A stretch of DNA of 57,807 nucleotides from Aerophototrophica crusticola (GTDB lineage Bacteria > Pseudomonadota > Alphaproteobacteria > Azospirillales > Azospirillaceae): NCBI GenBank assembly GCA_001939945.1, contig MOEB01000028.1:1-57807 (forward strand), in the 5' to 3' direction. Shown piece by piece: positions 7,941-15,698 of the stretch. The position numbers and the translations under genes were made by a program. The notes beneath the pieces were generated by a model. That model ran no database searches and was not told the DNA's origin. It saw only the letters and a list, made by a program, of their open reading frames with translations. Position 1 is the first letter of the stretch. Every line of letters starts with the position of its first letter.

Positions 7941-9692
7941 TTAGGCCTTCGGGAGCTTGAAGACCCAGAGGGAACCGCCCTGGTTGATGTGCTGGATGGA
8001 CTTTGCCACCTCGCCGCCCCAGAGCGGCACGGCGCCACCCCAGCCGGAAACGACGGCAACGTACTGCTCACCGTCCTGCTCCCAGGTGATCGGGGTGCCG
8101 ACCACGCCGGAACCGGTGTTGAACTTCCACAGCTCCTTGCCGGTCTTGGCGTCGAAGGCCTTCAGGAAGCCCTCCGGCGTGCCGGTGAAGACCAGGTTGC
8201 CGGCGGTGGTCATCACGCCACCCCACAGCGGGGCCTTGTTCTTGTACTCCCACTTGATCTCGCCGGTGGCCGGGTCGACCGCGCGGAGCACGCCGATGTG
8301 GTCCTGGTAAAGCGGCTTGATGTTGAAGCCGGCGCCCAGGTAGGCGGCACCCTTCTTGTAGGCGATGGGCTCGTTCCAGATGTCCATGCCCCACTCGTTG
8401 GCGGGCACGTAGAACAGGCCGGTGTCCTGGCTGTAGGCCATGGGCATCCAGTTCTTGCCGCCCAGGAAGGACGGGGCCGCGAACACGGACTTGCCCTTGC
8501 CGTCGGCGCCGCCGCCCTCCATCGGGTTGCCCGGGCGGTTGGCCGGGTCGTAGATCGGCTTGCCGTTCTTGTCGAAGCCCTTGGCCCAGGTGATCTTGGA
8601 CACGAACGGGGTCGCGCTGATGAACTTGCCGTTGGTGCGGTCCAGCACGAAGAAGAAGCCGTTGCGGTCGGCCTTGGCGCCGGCCTTGATGGTCTTCCCG
8701 TCCTTCTTCAGCTCGAACGGGATGAACTCGTTCACGCCGTCGAAGTCCCAGCCGTCATGCGGGGTGGTCTGGTAGTGCCACTTGATCTCGCCCGTGGCCG
8801 GGTCGATGGCCAGGGTGGAGGAGGTGTACAGGTTGTCGCCGGGGCGCAGGTGGCTGTTCCAGGGGGCCGGGTTGCCGGTGCCCATGTAGATCAGCTTGGA
8901 CTCGGGGTCGTAGGTGCCGCCCAGCCAGGTGGCGCCGCCGCCCTGCTTCCACATGTCGCCCTGCCAGGTCGCGTTCAGCTTCCCGGTCATGGTGCTGTCC
9001 TTGCCGTTCAAGGTGCCCATGTGGCCCTCGATGGTCGGCCGGGACCAGACCAGCTCACCGGTCTTGGCGTCGCGCGCCTCCACCTTGCCGACGATGCCGA
9101 ACTCACCGCCGGAGTTGCCGGTGATGATCTTGCCATCCACGATCATCGGCGCGGCGGTGTAGCTGTAGCCCGCCTCGTAGTCCGCCATCTTCTTGGACCA
9201 GACGACCTTGCCGGTGTCCTTGTTCAGGGCGACCAGCTTGGCGTCCAGGGTGCCGAAATAGACCATGTCGCCATAGATGGCGGCGCCACGGTTCACCACG
9301 TCGCAGCAGGGCATGATGCCCTCGGGCAGGCGGGCGTCGTACTGCCACTTCTCCTCGCCCGTCTTGGCGTCCACGGCCCACAGGCGGGAGTAGGAGCCCG
9401 TCACGTAGATCACGCCGTCATGGACGATGGGCTGGGCTTCCTGGCCGCGCTGCTTCTCACCGCCGAAGGAGAAGGAGAAGACCGGCACCAGCTTGGTGAC
9501 GTTGTCGGTGTTCAGCGTCTTCAACGGGCTGTAGCGCTGGGCCTTCGGGCCCATGCCGTTGGTCAGCACGTCACCCGGCGTCTCCGCGTCCTTCATCAGG
9601 TCCGCGTCGGTCGGTCCGGCGGCATAGGCCTGCGGAAGGGCCGCCAGCGAGAGGCCCAGCACGGCACAGCTCGCCAACAGGAACTGCTTCAT
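7941..9692 (-). CDS. PQQ-dependent alcohol dehydrogenase with lanthanide-type Asp-x-Asp signature (ExaF/PedH-like)
   Basis: Periplasmic quinoprotein of 583 residues that oxidises primary alcohols and passes electrons to cytochrome c. It has a signal peptide ending near QAYA, a disulfide-forming Cys129-Cys130 pair ([10 protein letters not shown]), and eight-bladed propeller W motifs ([22 protein letters not shown]). Metal ligands by family alignment are Glu197 (GGEFG), Asn274 (GTGNPAPWN) and catalytic Asp316, followed by Asp318 (WDFDGVNE). Calcium enzymes such as MxaF have Ala at the +2 position; Asp there marks lanthanide-dependent enzymes (XoxF, ExaF, PedH). [12 protein letters not shown] is closer to the ethanol-type enzymes than to XoxF. 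The ATG at 9692 precedes the signal peptide directly and follows AGGGGA; an ATG 12 codons upstream is less likely. An associated ABC system and cytochrome are nearby. Confidence 0.93.
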   Translation of the reverse strand: MKQFLLASCAVLGLSLAALPQAYAAGPTDADLMKDAETPGDVLTNGMGPKAQRYSPLKTLNTDNVTKLVPVFSFSFGGEKQRGQEAQPIVHDGVIYVTGSYSRLWAVDAKTGEEKWQYDARLPEGIMPCCDVVNRGAAIYGDMVYFGTLDAKLVALNKDTGKVVWSKKMADYEAGYSYTAAPMIVDGKIITGNSGGEFGIVGKVEARDAKTGELVWSRPTIEGHMGTLNGKDSTMTGKLNATWQGDMWKQGGGATWLGGTYDPESKLIYMGTGNPAPWNSHLRPGDNLYTSSTLAIDPATGEIKWHYQTTPHDGWDFDGVNEFIPFELKKDGKTIKAGAKADRNGFFFVLDRTNGKFISATPFVSKITWAKGFDKNGKPIYDPANRPGNPMEGGGADGKGKSVFAAPSFLGGKNWMPMAYSQDTGLFYVPANEWGMDIWNEPIAYKKGAAYLGAGFNIKPLYQDHIGVLRAVDPATGEIKWEYKNKAPLWGGVMTTAGNLVFTGTPEGFLKAFDAKTGKELWKFNTGSGVVGTPITWEQDGEQYVAVVSGWGGAVPLWGGEVAKSIQHINQGGSLWVFKLPKA

Positions 9693-10011
9693 GGCGTCAA
9701 TCTCCCCTTGTGTTTTCGGCCGCGGCAATCCCGCGGAACCCGGACGTGTCTCTACCGATGATCATCCCGGGTTCCCCCTCCCCATGCCTGGTTCCAGGTC
9801 CGGGGGAGGGCGCATCAGGGCGCCGGATCACGACAGCAGCAGACTACCGGGGGTGTCCATTGTCACAATTGGACCTTAGTACAAATGGGGTTATATGCAG
9901 GGATCGGCATGAAAAATGGTCGGTGGCTGTATGAAAGGAAAAGCACATGGCGGCGTTGCCGGCCAAGGTTTCCCTTCCGGCAACGCCACTTATATTAGGT
10001 AACATGCCTGA
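9693..10011 (-). promoter_or_regulatory. Upstream region of the PQQ alcohol dehydrogenase, with a near-palindrome
   Basis: About 320 noncoding bases. The part at 9855-9950 is clearly AT-richer than the neighbours and probably contains the dehydrogenase promoter. At 9855-9874 lies GTCCATTGTCACAATTGGAC: an ATTGT-C-ACAAT core inside GTCC/GGAC arms offset by one base. It is a candidate activator site for the nearby regulator, unproven. I found no open frame here that looks coding. Confidence 0.5.
9952..9987 (-). terminator. Hairpin terminator after the XoxJ-like gene
   Basis: GGCGTTGCCGG and CCGGCAACGCC are perfect 11-bp arms with a 14-base loop, 25 bases beyond the stop of the minus-strand binding-protein gene. 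On the minus strand a CTTTTCCTTT run begins a little downstream. It probably ends the pedF-xoxJ transcript before the dehydrogenase promoter. Confidence 0.65.
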
Positions 10012-10872
10012 TCAGCCGCTGACGGCGGGCGTATGCGTCATACCATATTTTGAGAAGACTTCGGCAAGCTTGCCGTCGCGGGACAGGGCGTTGACCACGT
10101 CCTCCAGCTTGTAGGCCAAGTCCCGGCTATCCTCCTTCACCGCCATGCCGATGTCCCAGCTTGGCCGGAACAGGCCGGGGAAGGGGCCGCCGACCAGCTT
10201 GAACTTCCTGGCCGCGTCGCCCAGCCCATGCTCGATCTGGGTGTGGGACGCCATGACGCTCGCCACCTCGCCCTTGCGCAAGGCTTCCACCGCCTTCTCG
10301 CCGGTGGGGAAGTGGTTGACATCGCCGCGCAGGCGACCGCCGAAGGAGCCGGTCAGGTAGAAGTCGGGGACGCTGTCGATCTCCACCCCGATGCGGGTGC
10401 CGGCCAGTTCGGTGACCGGGCCGGTGCAGTCCACCTTCTCCGGGTCGCAGGCCAGGGCGAAGCGCTCCCGGTGGTAGGGGCCGAAGATCACGGCGTTGGG
10501 GTTGCGCAGGGCGAATTCCTTGTCCACCGGGACGTGGAGCATGACGTCCGCCACCTCCCCCCCGGTGATGGGGCCCTTCCAGACGGCGTTGCGGAGGTCG
10601 TCCTCCACGTTCTCGTCGGCGGGCAGCTCGAAAAATTCGACCCGCACGCCCAGGGCCGCGGCCAGCAGGAAGGCCAGGTCCACGTCGGCGCCCACCAGCT
10701 TGTCGTCCCGGCGCCAGGACCAGGGGGCGAAATCCGTGTAGACCGCCACCCGAAGCCGGCCCTTCTTGACGACCGTGTCCAGCGGGGCCGCGGAAACGCG
10801 CGACGGCAGCGCGCCCGCCAGGGGCAGCGCTGCCGCGGTGGCCAGTCCCTTCAGGACGGCGCGCCGGTTCAT
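10012..10872 (-). CDS. Quinoprotein dehydrogenase-associated periplasmic binding protein (XoxJ/MxaJ-like)
   Basis: Secreted protein of 286 residues with an RR-containing signal (MNRRAVLKGLATAAALPLAGALPSRVSAA cleavage region) and a type II periplasmic binding fold (family 3 solute-binding style: LRVAVYTDFAPWSWRRDD at the start of the mature domain). Proteins of this family are encoded with PQQ methanol/ethanol dehydrogenases. XoxJ is thought to help activate or mature the dehydrogenase rather than import a solute. The ATG overlaps the stop of the cytochrome gene by 4 nt (10869-10872), so both are made from one transcript. No permease or ATPase of the amino-acid type is adjacent, in line with a non-transport role. 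Confidence 0.85.
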   Translation of the reverse strand: MNRRAVLKGLATAAALPLAGALPSRVSAAPLDTVVKKGRLRVAVYTDFAPWSWRRDDKLVGADVDLAFLLAAALGVRVEFFELPADENVEDDLRNAVWKGPITGGEVADVMLHVPVDKEFALRNPNAVIFGPYHRERFALACDPEKVDCTGPVTELAGTRIGVEIDSVPDFYLTGSFGGRLRGDVNHFPTGEKAVEALRKGEVASVMASHTQIEHGLGDAARKFKLVGGPFPGLFRPSWDIGMAVKEDSRDLAYKLEDVVNALSRDGKLAEVFSKYGMTHTPAVSG

Positions 10873-11300
10873 TCGGCCGGCACCGTCTCGATATAGGCGC
10901 GGATGGCCCAGAGGGCTTCCTGGCCCAGCACCTCACCGAAGGCCGGCATGTAGACCTTGCCGTCCCGGGTGGCGCCCTTGCGCACCCGCTCGCTGTACCA
11001 CTCGTCCCCGCTGTCGCCGGGCTCCAGGTAGCGCAGGTCCGGGGCGATGCCGCCGGAGATCACGCCCAGCCCGTGGCAGCGGGCGCAGTTCTGGTTGTAG
11101 GCGGAGGAGCCGATCTGGATGGCCTTGGCGTTGCCGCGGTACGGGTTGCTGGCCCGCCACTCCGCGCCCAGCTTCTCCAGACCCTCAGTGTTGACGGCCT
11201 GGGGGGTGACGTCGCCGTGGGCGAACACGGACCCGGCGCCCGCGACGGCGAGGAAGGTGGCGGCGGCGATACCGGCCAGCCAGCGAGGACCGTGATTCAT
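10869..11300 (-). CDS. pedF: Cytochrome c-550, PedF family
   Basis: Periplasmic monoheme cytochrome c of 143 residues, the probable electron acceptor of the PQQ alcohol dehydrogenase. It has an N-terminal signal peptide cut near VFAHG. The HGDVTPQAV segment just after the signal is typical of the PedF family. The heme site CARCH lies at 72-76, and a distal Met is likely in KVYMPAFGEVL. It is the first gene of a two-gene minus-strand unit with the XoxJ-like gene (ATGA overlap) and is divergent from the beta-propeller gene. This arrangement matches ped loci, where pedF lies beside the dehydrogenase genes. Confidence 0.88.
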   Translation of the reverse strand: MNHGPRWLAGIAAATFLAVAGAGSVFAHGDVTPQAVNTEGLEKLGAEWRASNPYRGNAKAIQIGSSAYNQNCARCHGLGVISGGIAPDLRYLEPGDSGDEWYSERVRKGATRDGKVYMPAFGEVLGQEALWAIRAYIETVPAE

Positions 11301-11639
11301 GACGCATGACCTCCAACAATGCCCATCGGGCCGCTGTGCGCCGGGCCCCGTGGGTGGGCTTCCGGCCCGCGAAATCTAGACGTTTGCCCCGGACGGACTT
11401 AATTCGACTTTGGTGTCAGGGGGGAGGCGCCGCCCCGCGCGAGGCCTGGGAGACTTGCCTTCGCCCTTCGTCTAATTCCCGGCTTTCCCGCGGCCCCGCT
11501 AGGCTTGGCCCCAAGCCGTCGCCCTGCCCGGCAGGGGCCGAAGGATGGCAGCAGCGGGAGGAAGGGCATGGGTCGATGGCATACCATGGTCGGGGGCGGG
11601 GACGGGTCCCGGGCCGGGTCACCGGGGGGTGACGAAAGT
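11301..11639. promoter_or_regulatory. Divergent promoter region between pedF and the beta-propeller gene
   Basis: About 340 noncoding bases between two outward-facing genes of the locus. A hairpin CCCTGC-CCG-GCAGGG sits at 11522-11536, on the beta-propeller leader side. An AT-richer pocket at 11398-11415 (TTAATTCGACTTTGGTG) might hold promoter elements. Plus-strand frames that start before 11640 in this region look like read-in rather than genes. Confidence 0.4.
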
Positions 11640-12623
11640 ATGCGCGTCAACTTGCCCCACCCGCGGCGCCTGCTGCCGGGCGTGCTGGCGGGCCTGCTGC
11701 TGGCCCTGCCGGCGGGGGCGGAGACGATCTATGTCTCCAACGAGCGGGACAACACCCTGTCCGTCATCGACGGCAAGACCCTGGCGGTGACCCAGACCAT
11801 CAAGGTCGGGATGCGGCCCCGGGGCATCACCCTGAGCCAGGACGGCAAGCACCTGTACGTCTGCGCCAGCGACGACGACACGGTGCAGGTGATGGACATC
11901 GCCACCGGCAAGATCCTGCACAACCTGCCCTCTGGCGACGACCCGGAGACCTTCGCCCTGGCCCCCGACGGGACCCACCTGTATGTCGCCAACGAGGATG
12001 ACAATGTCGTCACCGTGGTGGACGTGCCCAGCCGCAGCGTGGCCTACCAGGTGGATGTGGGCGTGGAGCCGGAGGGGATGGCCGTCAGCCCCGACGGGGC
12101 CTGGGCGGTGAACACGTCCGAGACGACGAACATGGTCCACTGGATCGACACCAAGGCCAGGGCCGTGGTGGACAACACCCTGGTGGGCAGCAGGCCGCGG
12201 GACGCGGAGTTCACGCCCGACGGCAAGGAGTTGTGGGTGTCGGCGGAGATCGGCGGCACCGTCCATGTCATCGACGTGGCCACACGGCAGCCCAAGAAGA
12301 CCATCGAGTTCGCCATCAAGGGCGTGCAGAAGGACAAGATCCAGCCCGTGGGCATGGAGCTGACGCCCGACGGCAAGACCATGTTCGTCGCCCTCGGCCC
12401 CGCCAACCACGTGGCCGTTGTGGATGCCAAGACCTTCGAGGTGAAGGACTACCTGCTGGTGGGCCGGCGGGTCTGGCACCTTGCGCTTACGCCCGATGGC
12501 TCCCGTCTGTTCACCACCAACGGCGTCAGCAACGACGTCTCGGTAGTGGACGTGGCGAGCCTCAAGGTGGTCAAATCCATCCCGGTTGGCCGTTATCCGT
12601 GGGGCGTGGTGGTGAAGCCGTGA
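11640..12623 (+). CDS. YVTN beta-propeller protein of the PQQ-associated ABC system
   Basis: Periplasmic beta-propeller of about 327 residues with a signal peptide (LLPGVLAGLLLALPAGAE). Repeated blades of the pattern (I/L)YVSNERDNTLSVIDGKTLAV, LYVCASDDDTVQVMDIATG, LYVANEDDNVVTVVDVPSR and LFTTNGVSNDVSVVDVASL identify a YVTN/40-residue repeat protein. The family is recognised as the PQQ-dependent catabolism-associated beta-propeller. I used the ATG at 11640, directly before the signal peptide, with a GGGGGGTGA stretch upstream. The following ATPase gene begins with a GTG that overlaps this stop (GTGA). Its role may be ligand capture or scaffolding for the ABC system; the exact ligand is unknown. 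Confidence 0.88.
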   Translation: MRVNLPHPRRLLPGVLAGLLLALPAGAETIYVSNERDNTLSVIDGKTLAVTQTIKVGMRPRGITLSQDGKHLYVCASDDDTVQVMDIATGKILHNLPSGDDPETFALAPDGTHLYVANEDDNVVTVVDVPSRSVAYQVDVGVEPEGMAVSPDGAWAVNTSETTNMVHWIDTKARAVVDNTLVGSRPRDAEFTPDGKELWVSAEIGGTVHVIDVATRQPKKTIEFAIKGVQKDKIQPVGMELTPDGKTMFVALGPANHVAVVDAKTFEVKDYLLVGRRVWHLALTPDGSRLFTTNGVSNDVSVVDVASLKVVKSIPVGRYPWGVVVKP

Positions 12624-13378
12624 CAGAAGCCGTTCCGGCCTTGGGCGTTTCCGGTGTCAGCTTCGGCTATGGCAGGCGGGCCGATGGCGCCGCCTTCGCC
12701 ATCCGCGACATCGATTTCCAGGTGGGGGAAGGGGAGTTCACGGCCTTGCTGGGCGTCAACGGCGCCGGCAAGACCACCCTGCTGGCGGTCATCACCCGGC
12801 TGTTCGATGCCGGGTCGGGGAGCGTGAAGGTCTGCGGCTTCGACATGGGCAAGCAGCCGCGCGACGCCCTGGCCCGCATGGGCGTGGTGTTCCAGCAGGC
12901 CACGCTGGACCTGGACCTGACCGTGCGCCAGAACCTGTCCTATGCCGCCGGCCTGCGCGGCCTGGCCAAGGCGGACTATGCCCCCCGTATCGACATGCTG
13001 CTGCACCGCTTCGCCCTGGCGGAGCGGGCGGGGGACAAGGTGCGGAGCCTGAATGGCGGGCACCGGCGGCGGGTGGAGCTGGCCCGCGCCCTGCTGCACC
13101 GGCCCCGCCTGCTGGTGTTGGACGAGCCGACGGTGGGGCTGGACGTGCCCAGCCGCCGGGCGCTGGTGGAGCATGTCCACGCCCTGTGCCGGGAGGAGGG
13201 GGTGGCCGTGCTGTGGGCCACCCACCTGTTCGACGAGATATTGCCGGAGGACCGGGTGGTGGTGCTGGACCGGGGCCGGGTGGTGGCCACCGGCAGCGTG
13301 CCTGAGATCAAGGCCCGGGCCGACGCCCCCAGCCTGGACCGGGCCTTCCACGCCCTGGTGGGGAGGAACGCGGCATGA
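12620..13378 (+). CDS. ABC transporter ATPase of the PQQ/ped alcohol system
   Basis: Cytoplasmic ATPase of 252 residues. Walker A is GVNGAGKTT (about 45-53), the Q-loop lies in VVFQQATLDLDL, Walker B is LLVLDEPTVGLD and the H-switch is LWATHLFDE. The signature motif reads LNGGHRRR instead of LSGGQ, a known variation in this subgroup. The GTG start is supported by the GTGA overlap with the preceding stop; no other start fits the first beta strand (GVSGVSFGY). It pairs with the permease gene, whose ATG overlaps its stop by 4 nt. In P. putida the homologous system is required for rare-earth-dependent growth. Confidence 0.9.
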   Translation: MTEAVPALGVSGVSFGYGRRADGAAFAIRDIDFQVGEGEFTALLGVNGAGKTTLLAVITRLFDAGSGSVKVCGFDMGKQPRDALARMGVVFQQATLDLDLTVRQNLSYAAGLRGLAKADYAPRIDMLLHRFALAERAGDKVRSLNGGHRRRVELARALLHRPRLLVLDEPTVGLDVPSRRALVEHVHALCREEGVAVLWATHLFDEILPEDRVVVLDRGRVVATGSVPEIKARADAPSLDRAFHALVGRNAA

Positions 13379-14187
13379 CCGCCATGGGGTATGTCCGCGC
13401 GCTCCAGGCGGTGGTCTGGCGCGAGGTCTTGCGCTTCGTGCACCAGCGGGAACGCTTCGTCTCCGCCCTCGTCCGGCCGCTGGTCTGGCTGTTGGTCTTC
13501 GCGGCGGGGTTCCGGGCGGCGCTGGGCGTCTCCGTCCAGCCGCCCTATGAGACCTATATCACCTATGAGACTTATATCCTGCCCGGCCTCTGCGCCATGG
13601 TGCTGCTGTTCAACGGCATGCAGAGCAGCCTGTCCATGGTCTATGACCGGGAGATGGGCAGCATGCGGCTGCTGCTGGTCAGCCCCTTGCCGCGGGAGTT
13701 CCTGCTGACCGCCAAGCTGCTGGCGGGCACGGCGGTTGGGGTGATGCAGGTCTATGCCTTCCTGGTCATCGCCGCCGCCTTCGGCATCGTGGCGGAGCCG
13801 TGGGGATACGTCACGGTGCTGCCGGCCCTGGTGCTGGCCGGGCTGATGCTGGGCGCCGTGGGCATGCTGCTGTCCAGCACCATCAAGCAGTTGGAAAACT
13901 TCGCCGGTGTGATGAACTTCGTCATCTTCCCGGCCTTCTTCCTGTCGTCCGCCCTGTACCCCCTGTGGAAGATGCGGGAGTCCAGCGAGCTGCTCTGGCA
14001 GATCTGCGCCCTGAACCCCTTCACCCACGCGGTGGAGCTGATCCGCTTCGCCCTGTACGGCCAGGTGGACTGGGTGTCCCTGGCCTGGGTGCTGGGAGCG
14101 CTGGTGTTGTTCCTGGGCGCCAGCTTCCTGGCCTACAACCCCGCCCGCGGCCTCATGCCCAAGAAGGCCGGGGCGGGGGAGGGGTGA
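13375..14187 (+). CDS. pedC: ABC-2 type permease, PedC-like
   Basis: Inner-membrane permease of 270 residues with about six hydrophobic segments (WLLVFAAGFRAALG, YILPGLCAMVLLF, GVMQVYAFLVIAAAFGIV, VLPALVLAGLMLGAVGMLL, VMNFVIFPAFFLSSALYPLW, WVLGALVLFLGASFLAY). The NGMQSSLSMVYDREMGSMRLLLVSPLPR segment is typical of ABC-2 membrane proteins (DrrB/NodJ style). It matches the alcohol ABC transporter permease family named after PedC. It is last in the beta-propeller-ATPase-permease operon. A YETYI motif appears twice in a row near residues 58-69. Direction of transport cannot be deduced from sequence; P. putida genetics suggests lanthanide uptake. Confidence 0.86.
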   Translation: MTAMGYVRALQAVVWREVLRFVHQRERFVSALVRPLVWLLVFAAGFRAALGVSVQPPYETYITYETYILPGLCAMVLLFNGMQSSLSMVYDREMGSMRLLLVSPLPREFLLTAKLLAGTAVGVMQVYAFLVIAAAFGIVAEPWGYVTVLPALVLAGLMLGAVGMLLSSTIKQLENFAGVMNFVIFPAFFLSSALYPLWKMRESSELLWQICALNPFTHAVELIRFALYGQVDWVSLAWVLGALVLFLGASFLAYNPARGLMPKKAGAGEG

Positions 14188-14214
14188 GTGTTTGACATCG
14201 GGTGACGTAACGAG

Positions 14215-14345
14215 ACCTTAAGGTGACCAAAGGTGACGCTTAAGGTGACACGTGTCTCATTCCAGGGTGTTGGGATCGTTGGGGTTTTGGGCTTAAGGAG
14301 ACAAAGGAGACGGGGTTGCGATGGCGTCACCTTTGTCACTTTAAG
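14215..14345. repeat. Cluster of TTAAGG-GTGAC repeat units, incl. right copy of the 26-bp flank repeat
   Basis: 14215-14240 is the exact inverse of window bases 1-26. Further units of the consensus CTTAARGWGACMAAGGWGAC begin near 14239 (partial) and 14290, and an inverted unit lies at about 14325-14344. The 14290 and 14344 units can pair as a stem around GGGGTTGCGATGGC. The cluster directly follows the permease operon and may act as a REP-like terminator or nuclease-protecting structure. Confidence 0.65.
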
Positions 14346-14446
14346 GGGGATGGCGGTTGGGAATTCACGCTGTCCAAGAACCGGCGGCCCTGGGGAGGGC
14401 GCACGGGGAGGAGTGTGGCAGGGAATAGGATTCTTGTCACTGACTT

Positions 14447-14945
14447 TGCAGGGCGCGGGAGGTCACCCCGGGCTTGACCCGGGGCCCTTGGGAAAGCGGA
14501 CCTGCCACTGGCGCGGCAGCGGGCCTCCTGATGAGCGTCGATGCGGCGGATAGCAGTTTCTGGAACGCAGAGGACGCAGATGGCCGCAGAGGGGTTCAAC
14601 TTACTGGAACAGTGATGACGGTGATGGCCAGGGATGACAGTGATGCGTTCGGCCTGGGACGGGCGTCGGTGGCTGCGTGAATGAGCAGTTGACTGGCGCC
14701 TTCGGCGCCTAGGAGCAGAGCGGGCATCGTTATGCCCGAGGGTACCGCCGTACCGACCCTTCTGTGTCCTCTGCGGCCCGAAAGGGAGCAAGACATCACT
14801 GTCATCCCTAGCCATCACCGTCATCACTGTTCCTGCACGTTGAGCCGCGGACAGCGGGTTGGGCTTTCGGTGATTGGCACGACCGGTCCCCGAGGGCCCC
14901 GGCTCGGGGGCCGGGGTGACTCCGGTGATTTGCAGGGCCCTCACC
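14447..14945. repeat. Nested repeat: GC-rich inverted element split by a second inverted element
   Basis: The outer arms (14447-14523 and about 14861-14945) match the two halves of the element at 20214-20384, sharing CCCCGGGCTTGACCCGGGG, a GCGGCAGCGGG stretch and GGGCTTTCGGTG. Between them is about 340 bases carrying a near-perfect 42-bp inverted repeat (14613-14654 against 14793-14836, one mismatch in the part compared), and two copies of a GCAGAGGAC-type motif. The simplest reading is one MITE-like repeat inserted into another. Confidence 0.6.
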
Positions 14946-15000
14946 GGATTGCCGGGCGGGCTGTTCATGCTAGGATAGAGACGATGAAGCGAGGTGCACC

Positions 15001-15288
15001 ATGCCCGTCCACCAAGTGCGATTGACCGAGGAGCAGGAAGCCTTCATCGCCGCGCAGGTGAAGGATGGACGTTACCCTGATGTGGAGTCGGCGCTCAGGG
15101 ATGGGGTGTTCGCGCTGGAGCTGATCGACAGCGATGAAGAGATGCAGCTCCGCCGGCTTCATGCCGAGATCAAGATCGGCTTGGACCAACTTGACCGTGG
15201 CGAGTATGTGGAGGTTCGCCTGGATCAGCTGGGCGACTACCTGAACAGCCTTGGGCGGACCGCCACGAAGAAGTGGCCGCCGGCTTAG
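15001..15288 (+). CDS. ParD-family antitoxin
   Basis: Antitoxin of 95 residues in a type II toxin-antitoxin module. The N-terminal half (VRLTEEQEAFIAAQVKDGRYPDVESALRDGV) fits the ribbon-helix-helix DNA-binding/dimerisation pattern of ParD/CC2985-type proteins, and the C-terminal half is charged and probably wraps the toxin. ATG at 15001 follows GCGAGGTG. The toxin gene begins six bases after this stop. The pair would be autorepressed through the RHH domain, though I could not pick out an operator in the repeat-rich leader. Confidence 0.85.
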   Translation: MPVHQVRLTEEQEAFIAAQVKDGRYPDVESALRDGVFALELIDSDEEMQLRRLHAEIKIGLDQLDRGEYVEVRLDQLGDYLNSLGRTATKKWPPA

Positions 15289-15294
15289 GCGACC

Positions 15295-15648
15295 ATGGTC
15301 CAGGTTCGCTTTTCACTAAGAGCCCTACAAAACATCGCGGACATCCTTGACTGGTCGGGGGACGAGTTCGGCTTGGCGGCGCGAGCCCGGTACGAGCGAC
15401 TCATTCGGCAAGCCGTTGACGATCTGGCAGAAAATCCGGAGCGCTTTGGTACTAAGGCTGCAAAGGGGTTCGAGCCCATCCGCATCTTCCATTTGCGGCA
15501 CAGCCGCCTTTCCGGATCTGCCTCTGCCGACAGGGTCCGCTCGCCGCGCCACCTGATCGCATACCGGCCGGTTGGGCCTGATATCATCGAGATCGTCTGT
15601 GTTATCCATGACGCCATGGACCTCAAGCGCTACCTTCCCAAACCTTGA
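15295..15648 (+). CDS. ParE/RelE-family toxin
   Basis: Toxin of 117 residues with the RelE/ParE barrel pattern: VRFSLRALQNIADILDW at the N-terminus, an ARARYERLIRQAVDDLAENP helix, and the closing YRPVGPDIIEIVCVIHDAMDLKRYLP strands with R and H residues. ParE members inhibit DNA gyrase, while RelE members cleave mRNA; the ParD partner favours the ParE branch. Length is slightly above the usual 95-105. The preceding antitoxin is six bases upstream, and a hairpin follows at 15668. Confidence 0.85.
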   Translation: MVQVRFSLRALQNIADILDWSGDEFGLAARARYERLIRQAVDDLAENPERFGTKAAKGFEPIRIFHLRHSRLSGSASADRVRSPRHLIAYRPVGPDIIEIVCVIHDAMDLKRYLPKP

Positions 15649-15667
15649 GCGAGATATGTGCGTGGGC

Positions 15668-15693
15668 GTCGGATTACGCTTCGCTAATCCGAC
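15668..15693. terminator. GTCGGATTA/TAATCCGAC hairpin between convergent genes
   Basis: GTCGGATTA and TAATCCGAC arms enclose CGCTTCGC between the toxin gene (plus) and the ABC ATPase gene (minus). The same family of hairpin lies at the convergent junction 37917-38017, so it is a dispersed repeat that probably serves as a bidirectional terminator. Confidence 0.6.
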
Positions 15694-15698
15694 CTACG

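Larger units (their letters stand above)
14188..15000. other. 813-base noncoding region packed with repeats
   Basis: No convincing gene is present. In order it holds a cluster of TTAAGG/GTGAC units (14215-14345), the left arm of a GC-rich inverted repeat (about 14447-14523), an inserted element with its own inverted arms (about 14524-14860), the right arm (about 14861-14945), and the leader of the antitoxin gene. Separate entries describe these. Confidence 0.7.

Noticed and set aside
7989-9761. Open plus-strand frame of about 590 codons opposite the PQQ dehydrogenase
   Set aside because: Shadow of a gene with catalytic residues clearly conserved; the product has no recognisable domain and shadow-like composition.
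13544-13582. Tandem duplication giving YETYI twice in the PedC-like permease
   Set aside because: The region is naturally Tyr-rich in this family (YxxY-x-YExY) and remains in frame, so a recent duplication cannot be claimed.
14215-14345. Possible CRISPR array
   Set aside because: Units are about 20 bp, imperfect, in both orientations and without uniform spacers; no cas genes are nearby.
14188-14990. Short open frames in the repeat region before the antitoxin
   Set aside because: They run through inverted repeats, lack ribosome sites and have no plausible protein composition.
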